Below, one piece after another: positions 60,448-64,000 of a stretch of DNA of 64,000 bases. Origin of the DNA: Bacillus glycinifermentans (GTDB lineage Bacteria; Bacillota; Bacilli; Bacillales; Bacillaceae). The notes beneath the pieces were generated by a model. It did no database searches. It was not told where the DNA came from and saw only the letters and a program-made list of their open reading frames with translations. The stretch is from assembly GCF_001042475.2 (NCBI RefSeq), contig NZ_LECW02000005.1:164000-227999 (forward strand), read 5' to 3'. The position numbers were made by a program, and so were the translations under genes. Numbering within the stretch: position 1 is the stretch's first letter; the number at the start of each line of letters is the position of its first letter.

Positions 60448-60969
60448 ATGACTAAACATAAAGGAGAAAATCGCCGGGAGGCCATTTTAGAGGCTGCGGT
60501 ACACGTTTTTGCCCATAAAGGGTACTATCGTGCCACAACCGGGGATGTAGCCAAAGAAGCCAACATTTCCCAACCTTATATATATCATTTTTATAAGAAT
60601 AAAGAAGAGCTTTTAACAGCAGCGTTAAGAAAGGCCTGGGATCGCATCCTTCGATCTTTTGACACGGTTTCCGGCGATCCCGGGGATATTGAAGAGCGGT
60701 TTATTAAGACGTACGAAAATCTGATGCAAACGCACAAAGATGAAATATTGCTTCAGGTGCAGGCACAGGCTATACGGGAAATGGCTGTGCAGGAAGTGAT
60801 GCAGGAAGGTTTAAGAACAATTAAAGATTATGTTCTAAATCGATTTCAAGCTGCAAATATTGAAAACGCACCTCAAAAAGTCAGCGATTTTTTAGCGCGG
60901 GGGATGCTTTGCAATGTCGCTGCAGCTCTTGATATGCCTGAACTAATGCCTAACAAGCATAAAAAGTAG
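60448..60969 (+). CDS. TetR-family regulator beside oxidoreductase gene
   Basis: A 173-residue repressor with N-terminal helix-turn-helix AILEAAVHVFAHKGYYRATTGDVAKEANISQPYIYHFY. The C-terminal domain is a generic TetR ligand domain. GAAGTGATG lies upstream of ATG 60448. Matching operators before this gene and before the oxidoreductase gene indicate autoregulation and control of that gene. The inducer is probably a small electrophile or quinone, an inference from the neighbour. Confidence 0.85.
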   Translation: MTKHKGENRREAILEAAVHVFAHKGYYRATTGDVAKEANISQPYIYHFYKNKEELLTAALRKAWDRILRSFDTVSGDPGDIEERFIKTYENLMQTHKDEILLQVQAQAIREMAVQEVMQEGLRTIKDYVLNRFQAANIENAPQKVSDFLARGMLCNVAAALDMPELMPNKHKK

Positions 60970-60987
60970 AGTACGAACTCTGCTTTT
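60961..60987 (+). terminator. Terminator after the TetR gene
   Basis: AAAAAGTAGAGT pairs with ACTCTGCTTTTT (one G-T wobble), overlapping the gene's stop codon. Confidence 0.8.
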
Positions 60988-61000
60988 TAAAAGCATTTTA

Positions 61001-61020
61001 TTTATTGATCAATCAATAAA
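61001..61020. promoter_or_regulatory. Operator before the oxidoreductase gene
   Basis: TTTATTGATCAATCAATAAA contains, on the minus strand, the same 17 bp as the operator at 60411-60427. A possible -10 TAAAAT overlaps at 61017-61022, with a poor -35. Confidence 0.75.
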
Positions 61021-61041
61021 ATAAATGGAGGAAAAAACAAA

Positions 61042-61632
61042 ATGAAACATTTGATTGTTTATGCACACCCATACAACAAAAGCTTCAATCATGCGATTAA
61101 GGAAACGGCGGCAAACACTCTTCGCGCTGCGGGGGAAGAAGTGGCCATAAGGGACTTATACGAACTGAAATTTGACCCTGTGCTAAGCGGGGAAGATATC
61201 GCAGGCTTTAAGAATGGAAAAACAGCATCAGATATTTTAACGGAACAACAATATATTTCATGGGCTGATGTGATTACGTTCATATACCCGATATGGTGGA
61301 CGGGGCTGCCTGCTATCATGAAGGGATACATTGACAGGGTCTTTAGTTATGGATTTGCCTACAAATATGAAGCTGGTGTACAGCACGGCTTATTAAAAGG
61401 GAAAAAAGCCGTTATTATAAATACACAGGGAAAATCGCATCACGAATACCAAGCTTTAGGAATGGATAAAGCGCTGCGTTTGACATCAGATAGAGGAATT
61501 TTTGAATACTGCGGCTTTGAAGTGATTCACCATGCTTTTTTAGAATCAGTTCCGGTATCTACATTAGAGAAAAGAGAACATTGGCTGAACGAAATTGAAG
61601 AGCTTATGAAATCAATAGCGATCAATGCTTGA
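61042..61632 (+). CDS. NAD(P)H-dependent flavodoxin-fold oxidoreductase
   Basis: A 196-residue protein of the NQO1/MdaB/KefF-like family (flavodoxin-like fold, FMN or FAD). The N-terminus VYAHPYNKSFNHAIKE binds flavin phosphate; FIYPIWWTGLPAIMKGYIDRVFSYGFAY is the hallmark central motif. It likely reduces quinones or other electrophiles by two electrons. GGAGGAAAA precedes ATG 61042. It is controlled by the TetR protein encoded just upstream, judging from shared operators. Confidence 0.86.
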   Translation: MKHLIVYAHPYNKSFNHAIKETAANTLRAAGEEVAIRDLYELKFDPVLSGEDIAGFKNGKTASDILTEQQYISWADVITFIYPIWWTGLPAIMKGYIDRVFSYGFAYKYEAGVQHGLLKGKKAVIINTQGKSHHEYQALGMDKALRLTSDRGIFEYCGFEVIHHAFLESVPVSTLEKREHWLNEIEELMKSIAINA

Positions 61633-61677
61633 ACATTAGTTGAAAAGAAGGGCTCCTCAGCAAACTTGCGGGGCTTC

Positions 61678-61732
61678 AGCTTGCCGGTAAAGCTGCAGAA
61701 AACCGCTGCCCCGGCAAGCTTTTTGTTTTTTT
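61678..61732 (+). terminator. Terminator after the oxidoreductase gene
   Basis: AGCTTGCCGG (61678-61687) pairs with CCGGCAAGCT (61711-61720), followed by TTTTG and a longer T-run. The inner part can also pair (AGCTGC region). Confidence 0.8.
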
Positions 61733-61878
61733 GTGAATCTCGGTTTTCCAAACAACAGTTTCAATTTATTGTTTTAAGGAATCTTGATGCCGCTTGCTGG
61801 ACAACTCCGCGGGAAAACATTGCTATGATCATCATGCGAAATGGAGAGATCCCAGCCCCTGAATAAATTAAAAAATCA

Positions 61879-61907
61879 TTACCTTCTGAAAATTGTTTTG
61901 ATATACT
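61879..61907 (+). promoter_or_regulatory. Candidate promoter of lcfA
   Basis: TTACCT (61879-61884), 17 bp, TATACT (61902-61907). No FadR box is visible near it. The interval 61733-61878 contains nothing recognisable. Confidence 0.5.
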
Positions 61908-61944
61908 GAAATCGAGACTATATTTTGTTTAAAGGGGGGATCTT

Positions 61945-63623
61945 ATGCCGACTGAAAAGCCGTGGCTGCTTCACTATCCAGAACAAATTCCTCATGACCT
62001 CCAGTTTGAAGATCAGACACTGCACTCCATCCTGCAACAATCCGCCCAACAGTTTTCTGAAAAAACAGCGATTCATTTTCTCGGAAAGAAACGAACGTAT
62101 CAGCAAGTATACGAAGAAGCGTTAAAAATGGCAGATTATTTATTGTCGCTCGGCATGAAAAAAGGAGACAGGGTATCGATCATGCTGCCGAACTGCCCTC
62201 AGGCCGTCATCGCGTACTACGGCGTACTCTTCTCCGGCGGGATCGTCGTCCAGACAAATCCTCTCTACACGGAAAGGGAGCTTGAACATTTGCTGAAAGA
62301 CAGCGGGGCTGAAATGATCATAACCCTTGATGTGCTGTACCCGGCGGCTTTTAAAATGAAAGCGTTAACAAACGTAAAGCATATTATTGCAACGGGAATT
62401 AAAGATTACCTGCCTTTTCCGAAAAATTTGCTGTATCCGTTCGTCCAAAAAAAGCAGCAGCGGTTTTCGATCGAAATCGCGGAAAATGAAACGATGCATC
62501 TGTTTCGAACGATCATGAAGTACCCCGTCCCTCCGCATCCGCCTGAAATCGACATTGATCCCGTTCGCGACATCGCGGTTTTGCAATATACGGGAGGCAC
62601 GACAGGAACTCCGAAAGGCGTCATGCTCTCCCACCGAAATATTTTAGCCAATTTGGAAATGTGTGCGGCGTGGTTTTACCGATTAAAAAAAGGAAACGAG
62701 AAAGTGCTCGGCATCGTTCCGTTTTTTCACGTATACGGAATGACGGCCGTCCTCAACTTTACGATCAGGCAAGGGTATGAAATGGTCCTTTTGCCGAGGT
62801 TTGATGCAGAAACCGCCTTGAAGACGATCGATAAAGAAAAGCCGACCATATTTCCCGGCGCGCCCACTATTTATATCGCCCTGTTGAACCACCCTGATCT
62901 CAAGCGGTACGATCTGTCGTCCATCAAAAGCTGTTTAAGCGGATCGGCAGCATTGCCCGTCGAGGTCAAGCAGCAGTTCGAAAACGTCACCGGAGGCAAG
63001 CTTGTTGAAGGGTACGGACTGTCTGAAGCGGCGCCATCACCCATGCCAATTTTATTTGGGACAAAAATAAAGCGGGAAGCATAGGCTGTCCGTGGCCCGG
63101 CACAGACGCCGCCATCTTTTCGGAAGACACGTGCGGTTTTCTGGAGCCTTATGAGCACGGAGAAATCGTTGTGAAAGGCCCGCAGGTCATGAAAGGATAC
63201 TGGAACAACGATGAGGAAACGGCAGCCGTTCTCCGTGACGGCTGGCTTTTTACCGGGGATATCGGATACATGGATAAGGACGGCTTCTTTTACATCGTCG
63301 ACAGAAAGAAAGACATGATCATTGCCGGCGGCTACAACATTTACCCGCGCGAAATCGAAGAGGTGCTTTACGAGCACGAAGCCGTACAGGAGGCGGTCGT
63401 AGCGGGACTTCCCGACGAATACAGGGGAGAGACCGTGAAAGCCTTTGTCGTTTTAAAAGAACATGTTACAATTACGGAAAAGGAATTGGACGAATATGCC
63501 AGATCGCGCCTTGCTCCTTACAAAGTTCCGAAGGTGTATGAGTTCAGGGACGAACTTCCGAAAACGGCGGTCGGGAAGATTTTGAGAAGGGCGCTCGTTC
63601 AAGACGAAAAGGCGAACGTGTAA
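61945..63623 (+). pseudogene. lcfA: Frameshifted long-chain acyl-CoA synthetase LcfA
   Basis: Two frames together encode an acyl-CoA synthetase of about 559 residues, activating fatty acids for beta-oxidation. Frame 1 has the AMP-binding motif YTGGTTGTPKGVMLSH and runs to GYGLSEAAP; it would stop at 63084 after 379 residues. The other frame resumes at ACC 63039 (THANFIWDKNKAGSIG) and contains GWLFTGDIGYMDKDGF, DRKKDMIIAGGYNIYP and ends PKTAVGKILRR. Inserting one G between 63036 and 63037 restores A-P-V-T-H, so a 1-nt deletion is the simplest cause. No homopolymer is present. AAAGGGGGGA precedes ATG 61945. Confidence 0.9.
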
Positions 63624-63626
63624 TAT

Positions 63627-63661
63627 CCCGATCCGCCGTCTGCCGCCGGCGGCGGATCGGG
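63627..63661 (+). terminator. Strong hairpin after lcfA
   Basis: CCCGATCCGCC pairs perfectly with GGCGGATCGGG (63651-63661). The following TTCTTTTCT is an imperfect T-run, so termination may be partial. Confidence 0.55.
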
Positions 63662-63681
63662 AAGAAGTTCTTTTCTCGCGC

Positions 63682-63710
63682 TTGACAAAGCGCGTCAGTT
63701 TATTTACGAT
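63682..63710 (+). promoter_or_regulatory. Sigma-A promoter of fadR
   Basis: TTGACA (63682-63687), 17 bp, TACGAT (63705-63710), predicted start near 63717. Confidence 0.82.
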
Positions 63711-63716
63711 TAAAAC

Positions 63717-63736
63717 ATGAATGAATAATCATTCAT
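63717..63736 (+). promoter_or_regulatory. FadR operator
   Basis: ATGAATGAATAATCATTCAT matches the B. subtilis FadR consensus ATGAATGANTANTCATTCAT at every position. It lies at the predicted start of fadR, indicating autorepression relieved by long-chain acyl-CoA. Confidence 0.92.
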
Positions 63737-63760
63737 TTAAGCGGAAAGGAACGAAGCCAA

Positions 63761-64000
63761 TTGAAACAAAAGCGACCAAAGTATATGCAGATCATCGATG
63801 CAGCTGTTATTGTGATTGCAGAAAACGGATACCATCAGGCACAGGTTTCAAAGATCGCGAAGCAGGCCGGCGTGGCGGACGGGACCATTTATCTTTATTT
63901 TAAAAATAAAGAAGATATTCTCATTTCGTTATTCAAAGAGAAAATGGGCCAGTTTATCGAGCAGATGAATGAAGAGATGAAAGCGAAGCACTCGGCGACC
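63761..64000 (+). CDS. fadR: Fatty acid degradation regulator FadR, N-terminal part
   Basis: The first 80 residues of a TetR-family repressor of beta-oxidation genes; the gene runs past the window edge. The helix-turn-helix reads IIDAAVIVIAENGYHQAQVSKIAKQAGVADGTIYLYF. It starts with TTG 63761 after AAAGGAACG, restoring the family N-terminus MKQKRPKYMQI. A perfect FadR box overlaps its promoter. In B. subtilis it follows lcfA and precedes fadB-etfBA. Confidence 0.95.
   Translation, partial: MKQKRPKYMQIIDAAVIVIAENGYHQAQVSKIAKQAGVADGTIYLYFKNKEDILISLFKEKMGQFIEQMNEEMKAKHSAT

Overview
The window is a chromosomal segment of a low-to-mid GC Bacillus of the B. licheniformis / B. subtilis group. Gene order follows the B. 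subtilis backbone almost without interruption: icd-mdh-phoPR-polA-mutM-ytaF-coaE, gapB-speD-ytcF-nrdR-dnaB-dnaI-ytxBC-thrS, lytST-pftAB-infC-rpmI-rplT-ysdABC-abnA-ara operon-abfA, sspI-ysgA-pheST-rnhC-zapA-yshB-polX-mutS2-yshE-lcfA-fadR. TTG/GTG starts, AAGGAGG-type ribosome binding sites, T-box leaders, an L20 leader and sigma-W, CcpA, CcpN, AraR and FadR sites all fit. The species call (B. licheniformis group) is an inference from protein similarity and accessory genes; no rRNA or tRNA is present.

Layout. 1-9757: TCA cycle genes, the phosphate two-component system phoPR, and the DNA repair/CoA operon polA-mutM-ytaF-coaE. 9760-11247: an accessory secreted pectate lyase. 11435-20539: gluconeogenic gapB, polyamine gene speD, nrdR, the replication restart/helicase loading genes dnaB-dnaI, and T-box controlled thrS. 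20527-26906: a HAD hydrolase, the LytS/LytT system with its target pyruvate transporter pftAB, and a PhoD-like phosphoesterase without a signal peptide. 26938-30397: the infC-rpmI-rplT operon behind tandem promoters and an L20 leader, then ysdABC. 30490-41467: arabinan and arabinose use (abnA, araABDMNPQ, abfA); araL is absent and abnA is frameshifted. 41506-46383: an accessory block with a small membrane protein, a tetR-ydbS-ydbT operon and cstA. 46379-51322: sspI, ysgA and T-box controlled pheST. 51327-53472: an AT-rich accessory insertion with a secreted metzincin-type protease and a small membrane protein. 53473-60208: rnhC, zapA, yshB, polX, mutS2, yshE and a 27-residue membrane peptide gene. 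60355-61732: a TetR regulator and flavodoxin-fold oxidoreductase sharing an operator. 61945-64000: frameshifted lcfA and the start of fadR.

How it works together. Much of the window concerns carbon source choice. CcpN appears to gate gapB, CcpA-type cre sites sit on phoPR, pftA, araA and cstA, AraR boxes sit on araA and a FadR box on fadR. The secreted pectate lyase and arabinanase would degrade pectin and arabinan; AraNPQ imports arabino-oligosaccharides, AbfA releases arabinose, and AraABD feeds the pentose phosphate pathway.

No large unknown system such as a new defence island or CRISPR array was found. The most interesting signals are regulatory and small-scale: a PhoP-box promoter driving a short terminated transcript between phoR and polA; a TetR operator placed exactly in the spacer of a consensus promoter whose transcript appears leaderless; a shared inverted operator pair; two clean frameshifts (abnA, lcfA) outside homopolymers; and an unannotated 27-residue membrane peptide.
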